Shown: piece by piece, positions 37,070-48,926 of the stretch
Layout of the letters: every line of letters begins with the position of its first letter
Position numbering within the stretch: position 1 is the stretch's first letter
Assembly (NCBI GenBank): GCA_003586115.2
Contig: QVOM02000034.1
Location: forward strand, 17,467,444-17,531,443
DNA: 64,000 nucleotides
Direction: 5' to 3'
Source of the DNA: Salvator merianae
Taxonomy: Eukaryota; Chordata; Lepidosauria; Squamata; Teiidae
The notes under the pieces: model-generated
Database searches by the model: none
Told to the model about the DNA's origin: nothing
Seen by the model: the letters and a program-made list of their open reading frames with translations, nothing else
Made by a program: the position numbers and the translations under genes

Positions 37070-37230
37070 GAAGGTCCACATCTCTACAGTAAAACAGTTG
37101 CCTGGTATACAGATGATTGCCAGTTCAACCCCTGGTATGTCCTCTAGAGGAAAATTCACAACCCCTTCTATATCTTCCAAGAAAACTGCATGGTTCTGTC
37201 CATTTAGTTGTCAGGAGTCAACCTCGTCTA
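37070..37230 (+). repeat. tRNA-headed SINE fragment
   Basis: An A-box-like catctctacagtaaaacag and a B-box-like cagttcaacccctgg are spaced as in tRNA-derived SINE heads. The body downstream is not clear. Confidence 0.6.
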
Positions 37231-37679
37231 AAGACAATATACTGTATATATTGTATTTTTATTTTGTCTTCCCTTTTTTTTTCTGTGGAGGTGTTTTGCT
37301 GGTTTAGGGTCTCAAGAGTAGAACTTCAAGGATATGGGGTCAGATTTCTGCTTACCCTCACAATTCAGTGTCTCTAAGCAAACTAGTTACCGCTTCCTCG
37401 ATAACTCAATTTATATGTATACTGCCTTTCAAAAAAGATATAAATTTTCTCATTCCTTATGGGTGATTTGTTAGTATTTCTAACATAATCTTTGGTCTTC
37501 TACCAAAAGCCTGGGAGTTTGAGTATCCTGCAGAGTATCTTAGCTGTTCCTAGGACTGTGCTATTCTGAACAGACATCTCCAGGATTTGCTCTGAGATCT
37601 GTTGAAGCTATTCTTCCAGCTTGAGCAGACCTGCCCCAAGAGCTTCCACCACCACTAGGACAGCTTTTGCTTTTACCTT

Positions 37680-37855
37680 CCTCATAAGAACATTAGAGGA
37701 ATCCTGCTGGATTGGGCCATGGCCCATGTAGTCTAGCATCCTGTCTCACACAGTGGCCCATCAATTGCTTCTGGGTATTCTCCAGCAGAAAACAAGGCAA
37801 AATCTTCATCTGCTCTTGATTCCCTGCAAATGGCCTTTAGAGTCATCTTTCCTGT
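37680..37855 (-). repeat. CR1-type LINE 3' end
   Basis: Antisense CR1 3' UTR: aagaacattagaggaatcc, tgctggattgggccatggcc, then the cttctgggtattctcc block. Confidence 0.8.
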
Positions 37856-37984
37856 CTCTTCAACCTTCAGTGCCATTGATACACTGCTAACACTCAGCTT
37901 TGTCTCCTTGTTCCATCTAAATAGACCATTCAGGTGCTTGACTCCTGCCTGAAACCTGTAATGGGACTCATTGCTATCACTGGA

Positions 37985-38690
37985 GGCTTAAGTGGCAGTG
38001 GTGGCAAGGAATGCCTACCTCCTGGAGGGTCTTGCAGCAGCTATGGCCTTTTCTGGGCACAGATATCTCAGCCACAGAAATCCATGCACTAGCAACCTCC
38101 AGACTGAACTATTACAATGCATTCAGTGTGAGGTTGCCCTTGAAGATAGTTTGAAAGCTACAACTAGTGTAGAATGTAGCAGTGAGACTGTTAATAATTA
38201 GTTCTGCTTGGACACATAACATGCCTGTCTTAAAGGATCTGCACTTGTTGCCAACTTGCTACTGAGTCCAATTCAAGGCTCTGACATTGACCTATAAACA
38301 GTTTGCTTCCCAAATACCTAAAGGAGCACCTTTTCCTATACAGATGTGGTTGTCAGTTGCAATTTGCGGGAGAGACCCTCTTGTTAGTGCTACCATTATC
38401 AGTTGTTGTGAGTGCAGGGGCATATAAGAAAGCCTTCTCTGTGATGGCCCCTTGGTTGTGGAATGGTCTCTACTTCGAGGTAGTTCTAACCCCATCATTA
38501 TATGCATTCAGATGTATTGTAAAGGTGCATCTTTTTACTTTACCCTTTGGCCGAAGAAATAGCTTGCCCTCTCCTTTTGGTCACTGTTTTTTGTGGTTTT
38601 TAATGAAATGAATTTTAATTCTGTTGATTGTATTGGAAAATGCCCATAGACCTTAGGGTACAAGCTAGGATAGAAATGTAAATAAATAAA
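37985..38690 (+). repeat. L2-type LINE ORF2 3' portion and UTR
   Basis: Frame-shifted L2-type ORF2 remnants in order: a TITMHSV piece (L2 motif DYCNAL region), DLHLLPTCY, VQFKALTLTYK, then AFSVMAPWLWNGL and VKVHLFTLPFG (from 38425). The 3' UTR ends with aaatgtaaataaataaaca. It is the longest L2 remnant in the window. Confidence 0.8.
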
Positions 38691-38699
38691 CACATGATT

Positions 38700-39838
38700 A
38701 TTTCACCACCTCTGAAGGCATTCTAACTTAGCTGCAGTAACAGTGTCTGTACTATATGCAAGAGATTTGGGGATAATCATTTTTCATCTCCTAAAGAATT
38801 CCACTCATTTCTAAAATACTTATTTCTAATTTCAATAGTTGTGACATCTAGAGACATTAAAGGAAAAGCAAAAAATAAAAAAAATAAAATCCAAAAGTAA
38901 GAGTTGTACTCTAGAGATACAAAAACAAAGCAACAAGACAGATGGAGTAAGGTGTTTAAGCAGAAAGGTCAGTACAATTGCTTCAAGGTGTTTACCTTTT
39001 TGATACAAGTTTGCCATATTTAAAGAAGCAAAGTGTCCAAGGTGATTGATTTGTTAGAAGAACATTCATTGGCTGTGCACATGGATTCATCCATACTGAA
39101 TTTCCTTGTTGCAATGATGAAAACTTTGTACTGTAAGGAAATACAAAGCTTATTCATGTGAAGTGGATGGATTTGACTGTATCTCCACAGTGTCTTGCCT
39201 CCTGTAGAATTTTGGTTTCTCCCACTATCATCTGGTTATGTTTAACATTTTGGAGTCACAATATTTTATTGGTGCCATCCAAATCATTTAGTCACTAAAT
39301 GAAATCAAATGTTTCCGTGGCTTTAATGTGATTTACCATTCTCTTGAGAAATGAATGTGATTTTGAGGGCTTGTGCTTTCATACAGCAGCAAGAGGTACA
39401 GAAGAGAGGACTATAGCATATTAGAGTGTAGATTTGGACCAAGGTATTTTAAAATGTTGTCTTGTGTAACAAAACTTCACTGTAGGAAGTGTGGTAACTC
39501 AAAACACAAGCACAACATATTCCCATATGATGTGCAAGAGTATGTTTTGTAAGTGTGTGACTTTTTTGTGTGTTTTTTTGTTTTTTTTACAAAAAAAAAA
39601 AACAAACTCTTTGCCCCTGCCCTACTGATCCTAGTGTACTGTCTTTGCAGAGTTGGCAAAAGGCGAAAGTAACTCTTCTTCCCCAAACACTCGTTTTAAG
39701 TTTTCGAAGCCCTGCATGTGCTTTATCTTACTGCAGTTCTTGTAAGATCGCTATCCATTTGTTGGTCAGCACAGACGGTGGTCAGGGATGAAGAGGGTTG
39801 TTCTCCATTTTTGCCATTTCATCACACCAGCCTGCTAG
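38700..39838. other. Unassigned intron sequence
   Basis: AT-rich with a T-run/A-run pair at 39550-39603. No gene or repeat recognised. Confidence 0.4.
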
Positions 39839-39839
39839 T

Positions 39840-40080
39840 TTAGGAAATAGGTTTGGAGAAATTCATGGAAGCCAGGGCTATCAATGGCTGTTGGCCCTGA
39901 TGGCAGTAGAAGGTGGCCTGCTTCCGAAGGCCAGCTGCTAGGACATTTGAAACAGAGCTTGCTGTGTGCTTAAGTCCTGTTGGTGGGCATCCTTGTGCAC
40001 CTGGTTGGCCATAAGGAAATACAAAGACTACTGGACTAGATAAGCCATGGGTCCAATCCAGTGGGGCATTTCTTATGTAA
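39840..40080 (+). repeat. CR1-type LINE 3' UTR
   Basis: Blocks in CR1 3' UTR order: gggctatcaatggctgttgg, cacctggttggcca, ctactggactagataagcc, then ggtccaatccagtggggca and tttcttatg. Confidence 0.8.
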
Positions 40081-41009
40081 ATAGGTACACCTTCCATTCA
40101 TCCTGTTCCAGGATGTCACTGAACACTTTTTCCTTTTTTGGTTGTTTAATTGGAATGGTAGGGGAAAAAAATCTCTGACTAGCATGTTACCACTTTCATT
40201 TTCTGCATTCCCTCTTCCTTTCAACCCCAAAGTTACCTTGGCCATGGCAGGGCAGAGACTCGAGTAGATGCACGGAATATCTATTCTTCTGAGACATCCT
40301 CCTTATCAGAAAACAATATCCTTTCCTTTTGTGGCTCTCCTGGGAATTGTAGTCCTAGTCCTCTAATAAGAAATAATGCTCCAATTGCCTTCTGCCACTC
40401 TTTGCCATGGCTCTGCCATCCTCTTCTGCAAGGAAAGCTTGATATTGTTTTGCCTTGAAGAGGAGATGGAAATAAGCGTTTGAAGTGTTAGAAGATGAAA
40501 GGAAATGAAGAAGCCCAGCTTGAGTCTTCTCACAAGAATTTGAGCAGAGATGCTTACATAGTCAAACAGCTGGTATTTTCAGTTCTTGTTCCATTCTCAT
40601 CAACAGTAATCAGAAGCAGTAAGAGGGGCAGAGAGAGTAGATACACAGATGTAAAGAGATGCAGCAGCTTTTTTCAGCAAGGGACCTGTTTGCATTTTAT
40701 GGTCTAGAATGATACCAGGCCTCCAGCACTCAAAGTGTGGATGGCAGACCCAACCGCCATGACGGCGGCTGTGCCAATGTCTGCCCATTGCCATGGTGAT
40801 CGTAATGTAGTACACAAATGTGCAGCTGCAGCTGCACCACCCCGCCCACTCACAATGTGTGTACCTGGAAGAGAGTGCAAACATTGCTGACCAGGATCTA
40901 TCCAGCTGCTAATAGCGTCCAGGAGTGGACATTGAGGCAGTGGGGCTGTGCAGACGAGCCTGTCCAGTTAGCATCTGGGAGTGAATAGGCCCAAGCTGCC
41001 CACACAAAG

Positions 41010-41115
41010 GGAATGTCACAGAATGTTGCTTCTGTGTCTTTGAGTTGGATTTGACTCCTGAGGGCTAGATGGACAAATTCTTATTTCATCTTTGATAAGC
41101 GCTTACAGATTTTCC
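41010..41115 (-). repeat. Possible SINE tail fragment
   Basis: It resembles, in reverse, the end of the shared SINE tail (gagttggatttgactcctg, then agggctagatggacaaat). No head is visible. Confidence 0.4.
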
Positions 41116-41400
41116 ACAGAAATTCAGTTGTCACTTCCATCCCATACATTTATCTGGTTTATTGTCTTCCTCCTAGTCCTGCCTTCCTAAGCCTTACGAG
41201 GCATAATACTTTTTTCCAGTCAATCATCCACTTGCATCACATGCCCAATAAGTGGTCTAGGAGTAATCAGATGGATCTTATTTGTATTCTATGGTATTCT
41301 TAGTAACCACCACCAAGGCCACAATTCAAAGGCAACTATTTTCTTTCTCTCACTTTTTCCTCAGTGTGCAACTTTAAAAGCCATTATTATGAGATTCTAT

Positions 41401-41956
41401 GCCCATCTGTGCACCTTTCCACATGCACTTTCATCTTGGTCCAGTGGATGGCTTGGCCTCCTTCAGAGGCTCTTGCTTCCACATGCTGGTGTGGAATAGA
41501 GAGGCCACACCTTCTGCTAATATGCTCTATCTGCATTGGACAGGGCATAGACCAGACTCAGAAGCCCAAAGTGGATGTTTACTCTGACATACTGATAGAC
41601 CTTTTTTTAAAAGGTCTGTCAGTGGTCCAGCGGTTGCTAAATCGGAATTTGGAAATATATAAATGCAGTGTACACCACTGTGTTCTGGTTTAGTGGGAGA
41701 TCCATTTTGGCACCCTACTAAATTGTGTGGCTGAAATGGATCCTCTGTGGCTCCAAGGCCAGGAACTTTAGTTCCTGTCCATAGGAGATTGCATAGGCTG
41801 GCTCTGAAGATCACATGATCTTTGAGGCTGGTGTAGGGGCTGTCAAAATGCAAACACCTTGGTTCTGGTACAACTGTCCCCCTTTAGCTGCTGTACTGCT
41901 CTAGCTTTACGTGGTCTTGCTGGAGCAGTTCAATTTAGGTAAATGTGGAACCAGCC
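41401..41956. mobile_element. MITE of the GGCCCTTT family, long form (556 bp)
   Basis: TAT flanks both ends (41398-41400, 41957-41959). The right terminus in reverse is ggctggttccacatttacc; the left is more decayed. The interior has ggcatagaccagactcaga and gagatccattttggcacc as in the copies at 54110 and 8494. Confidence 0.7.
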
Positions 41957-41959
41957 TAT

Positions 41960-44734
41960 GACACCAGACTCATCCCCTAGGTCTAGCTAACTTTCCAGGG
42001 CAGATGTATCAGAGGTATGGTCATCTCCTAGCAGCAACTAAAAGCTCTTGTGATGCTAGATCAAGATCAGGGAAGGGTTCCAGATTGCTTCCTCCAAGAG
42101 AAGAATTAATGGAGATAAAGAAATCAAAGTTTTTAAATTTTAAAGTTTTGTATGCAGGTTTTCACAGTTTTCAGCTCATGGGAGTGTAACATTCAGTTCT
42201 CATCCGAAGATTTGATTGCTTTGCCAGTATAGTTGCTGTTGTTTAAGTACAGTATATACCTGGGTTGAAATATCAGCCGAATGTTTAGTCTGTTGCCTTG
42301 CTGGCCAGGTCGCCTTGTCTTGGCTGAGTGTGTGTGACAGTCCCTTGTAATTAACCTGTTTAGATCATAGAGGGTTGACTTGGGATTTTCAGCTGCTCTG
42401 CTTGCCCAGGGTGGTTTGGGAACAATGCATCAACACATTCTGAAAATCTGGAAACCTTACATGAAACTTGATTTCAGAAACAATGGAGTGCTTTGTGTTT
42501 GTGGGAACCCCCCTTGAGAATGGGCTGGGGAGTAAACTGTAGTCAGCCCATGGTAGTCCCAGAGGGCCTTCTGACTCAGAAATATCTGAGTCATCACTCC
42601 CTCCTTTACCTCCCCCCTCCGAATCCCAAGGAGGAATGATTTTATTGCAAGCTTGGATGATTCTGAAATGTCTTGTGTGTTCCTCATATTGGCCTAGTTA
42701 AGCTGATGCCTTAACCCATCAAACTATCCTGCAGGGACAGGAGAAATTGCAGCTGCTTCACATCATCCCACAGAATAAGAATTAAAGAATTAAAGAAACA
42801 ATTATAGAGCAAAAATTAAAGAAACAGAAGCATCAATTAATAAAGGGACCTTCCCAGAGAGCCAATGCAGTGCAAGTGTCCTGTGTGTGGTCCTTTCTCT
42901 TTGCTTCCTTTTTCCTCAGAGCAGCTTTTCTTTCCCCTTTCCCATCACTTTATTTGTTAAAATCCTAACAAGCAACAGATCACTTAGTAAATTTATGTCT
43001 GCACCAACTGTAACTCATATAACTCCATATGCTCTTCCATATAAATGAATTATTCACCCATACAAAATTAGCAAGGCCAGGGAAAAGGCTAAGCTAATTT
43101 TTTCCTTGCTGATCTCTAGTAAATAATAGTAGTAGTAGTAGCAATAATAATGTATGTATGTTTATATACAGCTTGTTTGACCCTGGGGGCCTACATCTGT
43201 ATAAAACGTTATAATGAATAGAAACAGATCTAAAATAAAGCTAAAAGAAGGGCATGCTAAAACTTTGGACTTCTCACTAAATACCTCATTACAGATGGGT
43301 AGACAAGTAATTTTTTTAGTCATGTGGTCATGCAAGTTCGTATCTACTGCCTGAAGGCGTATAGTCCAGAAACACATTTACAAGTCCATTTGTTTATGTA
43401 CAGTTAAATTTAAACAAGTTTATATTGTCGGAATAGAAATGTGGGGTTTTTTGCCTGGGAATTAGAGTCATTGTAGCCATGGTTTAGAATTACATATTCA
43501 CAGATGCTGAGTATTCACCTCTGCCAGATGCCATCTCAGATTTTGAGGTTCTGCTTTACCAAATATGTTTGGTGGAGTGGAACTCAATATATCAAAATGT
43601 GTTATTCTTTCAGAGGTATGTTTCTGAACATTTGCAAACTAGGAGGGTAGAATTTCCATTTTCCTTTTCTGTCTTTTTTCAAATCTGAAGCACACCAAAT
43701 AAATTCTAAAATGAGAAGAAACTCTCTTCCCTCTAAAGGCACCAAAATAATTGGGTTGTGGGACTGTGATATTTTTGCTTTTCACTTTAAATTGCACAGA
43801 TAAATTTGTAATGTTTGCCATCCTAGCTGTGGTTATACTTTAATTATGGTTGGGTTTATATCTATACCATGCTACAATAAAAATCATCCCATATGCTTGT
43901 TTTGGCTTGGGGTTGCTTTGTAAACATGAGACTGCCAAAGAAAGTTTAATAGTTTTAATATTTTGTCTTTTAAGAGATATTCCATATATGCAAGGCAAGA
44001 AGTAATTTTTCAGGTTAGTGCATCACTGAAGGGGAAGTGAGGATGATATTTTAAAAACAATATAAATTACTTTTTGGGGCACATTAGTAGAATCTAGCAT
44101 GCAAGGGATGATTTTGCATTCTGTTCAGCTTCAAGCCAACTTTGCATGAAGATACCTGGGTGTAATATAGGGAAGTTTAAGTAAGCAGTATCTGCAATGA
44201 AATGGCTGTGCATGCTGCATGTGGCAATAATATGCTGACAAACTAGAGAGCAAGGAAGGATGCTAATTTAGGTCTTACGATAGTGAAGAAAGGATAGAGG
44301 AACATTTCAATTGGAGGAAAATGCTTAAGAACTTGGAAGCGTGATATTAAATTTTAGGCTTGTAAAAATCCTGCCGTAAGAAGAGCATTTAACAAGTTTT
44401 CATTTTCTGTGCTGCTATCCTGAAGGTGATCCAAGCCATGATGAACTCAAAAATGTCATTTTGAAAATGTTTGCTATGAAAACCTTTTAAAAGGGCTGTA
44501 GAAATAGCAAAGTCTTCGACTAGCTTGTTTATCCTGGCTGTCATTTAAAAATGGTAACAAAAACTTTGGTACCACTTTCAAGGAGCCCAAAGTATAGATT
44601 TTTACAGTTCCGCTGATCTTCTGGTTGCTATGTTTGTGCAGTGACCAAGGAAATGCTAAGGCTATCCTTTGCCTGTTTCCTCTGAAGCAAATCTTATTGT
44701 ATTTGGGGTTATTCAGAAATGAAAGGATTCTTTT
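41960..44734. other. Unassigned intron sequence
   Basis: Holds a short (TAG)n run at 43125-43141 followed by a possible antisense L2 tail (43150-43250). Otherwise AT-rich with nothing assignable. Confidence 0.4.
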
Positions 44735-44955
44735 GAGTTGACCTCAACTTCTGGTGACTGCATGGAAAAAAAAATCTATGCAGTTTTCCTAACAACAGTA
44801 CAGAAGTGATTTGCTATTGCCTTCCAGGATATTTTTCAATTTAATAATCTTGTATACAGGTACCTGGTATTCCCAAAGAGTCTCACACTTGTGTACTAGC
44901 CAGATCTAGACCTGCTTTATTTCCAAGATCAGGCAAGGTTGGTGAGGGACAGACT
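44735..44955 (-). repeat. 5S-rRNA-headed SINE, nearly complete
   Basis: On the minus strand the head closely follows 5S rRNA: ttgcctgatcttggaaataa (5S box A region), ggctagtacacaagtg and tttgggaataccagg. The tail follows with ggaaggcaatagcaaatcac, tctgtactgttgttagg and a ccagaagttgaggtc end. Head and tail in one element make this the clearest 5S SINE in the window. Confidence 0.85.
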
Positions 44956-45092
44956 AGATGTTTTCAATTCAGTGACTAAAGGCACTCTCAGAGTTCTTTA
45001 TTACATGGTGCCAAAATGGTGCTTTCTTTAATCCCGAGGATGGATCGCAAGGGTGCAATGTGAGTGACTGCATGTGAGGGAAATGCCTTTGA

Positions 45093-45543
45093 GGCCATTT
45101 CTGCACTTGCATGGGAGAGAGAAGAGGTTCCAGGCTGGATTGGTCTACCTGACCCAGAAAAAGGCCATCCGCACTTGGATGGCCTGTTTTGGGACAGGTT
45201 CTGTGCCATTCCAAAGTCTTTGATGGCCTTGGAGCCCTGTGGGCACTCATTTCACCAGCACAATATGGCGCATCACTGAAATGGATCCCCCTCCTACACC
45301 ATCCCATCCCTCCTACACCATCCCTTTCGCTTGGTTCTCTGGGCTGGTCTAAGGACCCCTGGACTGCCAGTATCTACCAGTATCATGATCTATGCTATGC
45401 CTTGCTATGCTGCATCCAATGCAGATCCAGTAGCCTATCAGGCGGCAGGGCCTCTCTAATCCACAGGAGAATGTGGAAGAGAAAGGCCCAGAAATAGGCC
45501 ACACGATGCACTCGATTGTTGCACAGGTAAGTGCAGAAAGGTC
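45093..45543. mobile_element. MITE of the GGCCCTTT family, long form (451 bp)
   Basis: Left end ggccatttctgcacttgc; right end in reverse gacctttctgcacttacc. The interior is a decayed large palindrome with ccgcacttggatggcctgtt, as in the copy at 10331. Flanks do not show a clean duplication. Confidence 0.75.
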
Positions 45544-45836
45544 TTTGTTCACACCAGTGTTATCTTATTACCCGCATGGGAATGTAGCCTTAGTGTCAGG
45601 CTGTGGAAAATACCACTCCATATTTTATTTGGATCTTTTATGTCAGGAAAATGGCTTGTCCTTAACAATCTAAGCTTCTCATTGCCTTCTTCCCTAACTT
45701 TATTTTCCTCTCATATTTATGCAGCGACTGTCTATTTAGGTTTTAGAGACTGATAGTGTTTTCATGTGATATATACATATACAAAATAGTTTTAGTCACT
45801 TAGTTAACCACCATGGAACTACTATGTAGTGCATAT

Positions 45837-45861
45837 ATTAATTAATTAATTAATTAATTAA
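45837..45861. repeat. (TTAA)n microsatellite
   Basis: Short AT tetranucleotide array. Confidence 0.9.
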
Positions 45862-46059
45862 AACAAACAGTCAGTCAGTCCTTGTTTACTTGACAGCCCA
45901 AGAGAACAATCTGTGCACCAAATCCACTTCTCCACAAAATTTATCAGGCATGCAGGTGGACATTGCTTTGGTCTTCTTAATATTCAGTAGTAATAAATAT
46001 TTAAATAAGCAAACAATTTGCATTTTCTGCTTTCACTTTCATGGCAATTTTTCCCATTA

Positions 46060-46077
46060 TTGTTGTTGTTGTTGTTA
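46060..46077. repeat. (TTG)n microsatellite
   Basis: Six TTG units. Confidence 0.85.
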
Positions 46078-46184
46078 ATATTTAAACTTCTAATTTTACT
46101 TTTAGCTGTTGTTTCTTTCAGATTTGCCACTATATAAAGAGGGGAAATATGTGCACCTTTAGGTCTCTGTTCTAAATCACATAT

Positions 46185-46275
46185 GACCTCTTTTGCACTG
46201 GGTGGGGCCTTCTGTAATGTGCACCAGCATGCAGATGGTGATACAATTTGGAATAAGGTCCAGTGCAGAAAGGGT
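46185..46275. mobile_element. MITE of the GGCCCTTT family, 91-bp deletion form
   Basis: Left end gacctcttttgcactgg; right end in reverse gaccctttctgcactgg. Only about 57 bp lie between the ends, including caccagcatgcagatgg. Flanks TAT and TCT are close to a 3-bp duplication. Confidence 0.75.
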
Positions 46276-46796
46276 CTCTGCCTCTCCACATTCAGTTTTT
46301 ATAGTACCTGCCTATTCATTGTAAAGATTCTGCAGAAAGTTGTTATACTGGAGATTATTTTTAGCTCAGGGTTCCAGTGTTGCATCTCTGAGCTTACTCT
46401 CTTTTCTGCAGATGTTCCCCACCAAACTAGGTGGCATAATTAAGCTAGACAGCATCATCCATACTTGTATTGATGATGCTCCTAGCCTGGTGCCAAAACA
46501 TCTGCAGAAAAGAGACCAAACTCAGAGAACCCCAACAATGCAGCACTGCTCAGTAAGTCCCTAGTTAAAATGTCACATCTGCCAAGAACAAATGCTACTC
46601 TCCACAGTTTTCAGGTTTATTACAGCATGGTAATATAAAATACAAGACAATGTATGCAAAGGGTGTTTAGCATTTGAAAGAACATGGGCAATGAAGACGA
46701 GTGTGATGTTTCTCCTTGTGTGCAGCTTGTGTGCATTTTCTGTCTTCCATACCCTCTGAAACACAATTTTCATGTCTGCTGTAATGTTTCTTTCAG

Positions 46797-46852
46797 ATGG
46801 ACAGCAGATTTGGGAGATGGAAGCTACAGTGGATAAAGATAAAAGCCAACCT
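46797..46852 (+). CDS. NFATC2: NFATC2 coding exon (RHR-C; human exon 7 equivalent, 56 nt)
   Basis: This is a 56-nt micro-exon inside the IPT/TIG domain. With the single G carried over from the previous exon it encodes DGQQIWEMEATVDKDKSQP, which I recall as identical to human NFATC2. The acceptor is gtttctttcag and the donor is CCT|gtaagt, close to consensus. It is too short to stand out as an ORF; I found it by looking for the residues missing between the flanking exons. Phase is 1 in and 0 out, so skipping it (56 is not a multiple of 3) would frameshift the protein. It lies 29.3 kb downstream of the previous exon, and a palindromic MITE sits about 190 bp after its donor. Confidence 0.95.
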
Positions 46853-47043
46853 GTAAGTATTCAGTAGCTTCTACCTGTTCTATTCTGGTCATCACATTTC
46901 AGCTAGTGGCAGCAGAAAGCCTCCCAATAGAAACACTGCAATCCAGCACAGATTTTGATATATTCTTATATTCATTGATATCAATGATCATTGATGAGTA
47001 CAAAGTGTTGGATTGTAGCTAGGAGAACATTTTCTGTTCTCTA

Positions 47044-47155
47044 GCTGCATCCAGATGTTACTTATTCTGCTATATTTGGATATTCCGGAATAAAGCATGG
47101 ATATTATGGAATATCCAAATATAGAGGAATAAGTAAGCAATGTCTGGATGTAGCC
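47044..47155. mobile_element. Palindromic MITE, 112 bp (gctgcatccaga termini)
   Basis: Left arm gctgcatccagatgttactt; right arm in reverse ggctacatccagacattgct. The arms continue as an imperfect palindrome through ttattc and tatatttggatattcc almost to the centre. CTA flanks both ends (47041-47043 and 47156-47158). The termini resemble one end of the unlike-ends family at 11768. Confidence 0.8.
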
Positions 47156-48371
47156 CTAGTGTTTGAATAGTTGATGAAATATTGCCTTAAGATTAACTAT
47201 ACACATACTGGTTCTGAATTAGCAACACAGGGTCATGTGCTGTTTTTCATTGCTGCCTGCTGTAACCCAGCATTTTAATATGTAAGCAGAGCACTGCTTG
47301 TCCAACAGCTAGCAGTCAGAATCCTGCATATACTGTAAGTTATTCTTCTGTGCAGCTGAGCTGCACAAGCTGTTTGGTTTTATTGGCTTTAATCTGTTTT
47401 TCTTTTATTTGGTTAACTATTCTGGCACCATTTGCTGAAGGGTAGGTTATAAACACAAATAAGGGTGCGTTCCGACATGGTATTTAATCAGTTTTCAGTC
47501 CGTCTTTAGTTCCTGCTGGCCCGACATGATCTGCCCTTTAAGAAGCTTTATTATGTGGTAGATGTAGAATGGAAATCTGCTTGTGTAGATACTGGCTGGA
47601 GGGGGAGAAGGAGCAAATGGCGAATGACTAGTAATGCCGCCAAGTGAATCCATTTTTCTGGGACAGCATCAGGGACACACGGAAGGTGGAGCTTGATCTG
47701 CCTACCTCTGTGAAGTCAAGATTTGAACATTGGGACTGCAGCCAGTCAGTGATGCCACAGGGAGGGGAGTTTGGCAAGGGGTGGATACAGAAAAGGTACT
47801 GTTTCTCTATGCCAAGCATGGTGAACATCAGTGTGAGAACAAGCAAGTCCCAGTTGAGTCCATGTTAAAATGCAAATGTGGGGATGATTGGAAGACAAAC
47901 TCAGTCTTTGTACTCTTCCAATATGGATTAAATTTACGATGTTGGACTGTGGTCTAAGTGAAAGAAATAGTATAAGACAAAACTGGGAAATTCAAGAAGG
48001 GACAGGTTGACATAACTTTTCAAGAAACTGAGAAATGTATTCTGACTTTTTTCAGCATTTATTCTTTTTCTTCCCCTCAATCCCAGTTGAAAACCCTTTT
48101 GTGAAGCTTGCTCTACTAACTGAACATATAAAGATTAATAAATTTTATATTTTTCCAAGGTCAAGGAACAGCTTTCTTGCACAGTTTACACTTCCAGATG
48201 TTTTTATAAGAAAAGTGGTTGCTCCTCTGCATTATTACATACTGTTGATGATCTTTTGTTTACAAAGCAATATAATGGAATTGGGCAAATAATGAGACCT
48301 GGCTCAGGCTGGATGCTTCTTAATTCTACTAGGCAAGATCCACAATGTACTAGCTGAGCTATAGAAATAAA

Positions 48372-48530
48372 TTGTATTTATTTATTTAAAATATTTATAT
48401 ACAGCTTCCAGTTAAAATATCATTCAAAGTGGTGTACAAAGAATAAAAACAGCTACAATCAGGACATAAATAATCTCAGTGCATACACATGTACACAAAA
48501 CAGAGGAGTTACAATAGTCCTTATAGACGT
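48372..48530 (-). repeat. L2-type LINE tail
   Basis: Antisense tail: ttgtatttatttatttaaaa, then caaagtggtgtacaaagaat and aaaaacagc. Confidence 0.65.
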
Positions 48531-48544
48531 GCAATGACATATTA

Positions 48545-48723
48545 GGCCCTTTTTGCACTGAGCCTAATTCTGGATAATATCCTGGAATAGAGACCTGTCA
48601 TCTGTGTGCTGGTGCAGATTACAGCAGGCCATGCCTGGGGCCTGTCATAGTCAACAGCAGTATGCGGGTAGCTGGTTGCTGTTCCAGGATATAATCCAGA
48701 ATAAGGCACGTGCTAAAAGGGCC
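48545..48723. mobile_element. MITE of the GGCCCTTT family, short form (179 bp)
   Basis: Left end ggccctttttgcactgag; right end in reverse ggcccttttagcacgtgcc. TTA on both sides (48542-48544, 48724-48726). The interior palindrome aligns with 19046-19225. The element ends 76 bp before an NFATC2 exon. Confidence 0.85.
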
Positions 48724-48799
48724 TTATTCAGAGTAACTATGAAAAAGGATACTATTGCATCTTTCCTGTGCCTAGTTTAAATAGCATTATTATTTTCAG

Positions 48800-48926
48800 A
48801 ACATGCTTTTCATGGAAATTCCAGAGTACCGGAACAAACACATCCGTTCGCCTGTCAAAGTGAACTTCTATGTGATAAATGGAAAACGGAAAAAAAGCCA
48901 GCCACAACATTTTACCTACCACCCAG
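48800..48926 (+). CDS. NFATC2: NFATC2 coding exon (end of RHR-C with second NLS; human exon 8 equivalent)
   Basis: This 127-nt exon encodes 42 residues, starting NMLFMEIPEYRNKH and ending SQPQHFTYHP, plus one base of the next codon. It completes the IPT/TIG beta-sandwich of NFAT. The basic cluster GKRKKSQ is the conserved second nuclear-localisation signal at the end of the Rel-homology region, which in the family is controlled by calcineurin-dependent dephosphorylation. Against human NFATC2 from memory I see only conservative changes (V to M near the start, T to S, R to K inside the basic cluster). The acceptor is attattttcag and the donor is CAG|gtaact. It starts in phase 0, joining the 56-nt exon cleanly. 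Confidence 0.95.

Larger units (their letters stand above)
17508..46796 (+). other. NFATC2: NFATC2 intron, 29.3 kb
   Basis: GT at 17508 and AG at 46795 bound an intron between phase-matched exons. It carries most of the repeats in the window: MITEs, L2 and CR1 fragments, SINEs and microsatellites, listed separately. No open frame in it resembles a known protein except decayed LINE reverse-transcriptase fragments. Much of the remaining sequence (about 20.2-22.3, 25.0-26.7, 30.5-31.9 and 42.0-44.7 kb) is AT-rich and holds nothing I can assign. Confidence 0.9.
46853..48799 (+). other. NFATC2: NFATC2 intron, 1.95 kb
   Basis: This is a short intron between the 56-nt and 127-nt exons. It contains a 112-bp palindromic MITE (47044-47155), an L2 tail (about 48372-48530) and a 179-bp MITE (48545-48723) that ends only 76 bp before the acceptor. 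The remainder is unassigned AT-rich sequence. Confidence 0.9.

Noticed and set aside
38303..38611. 102-codon plus-strand frame
   Set aside because: It contains the L2 ORF2 C-terminal motif and is flanked by other L2 remnants.
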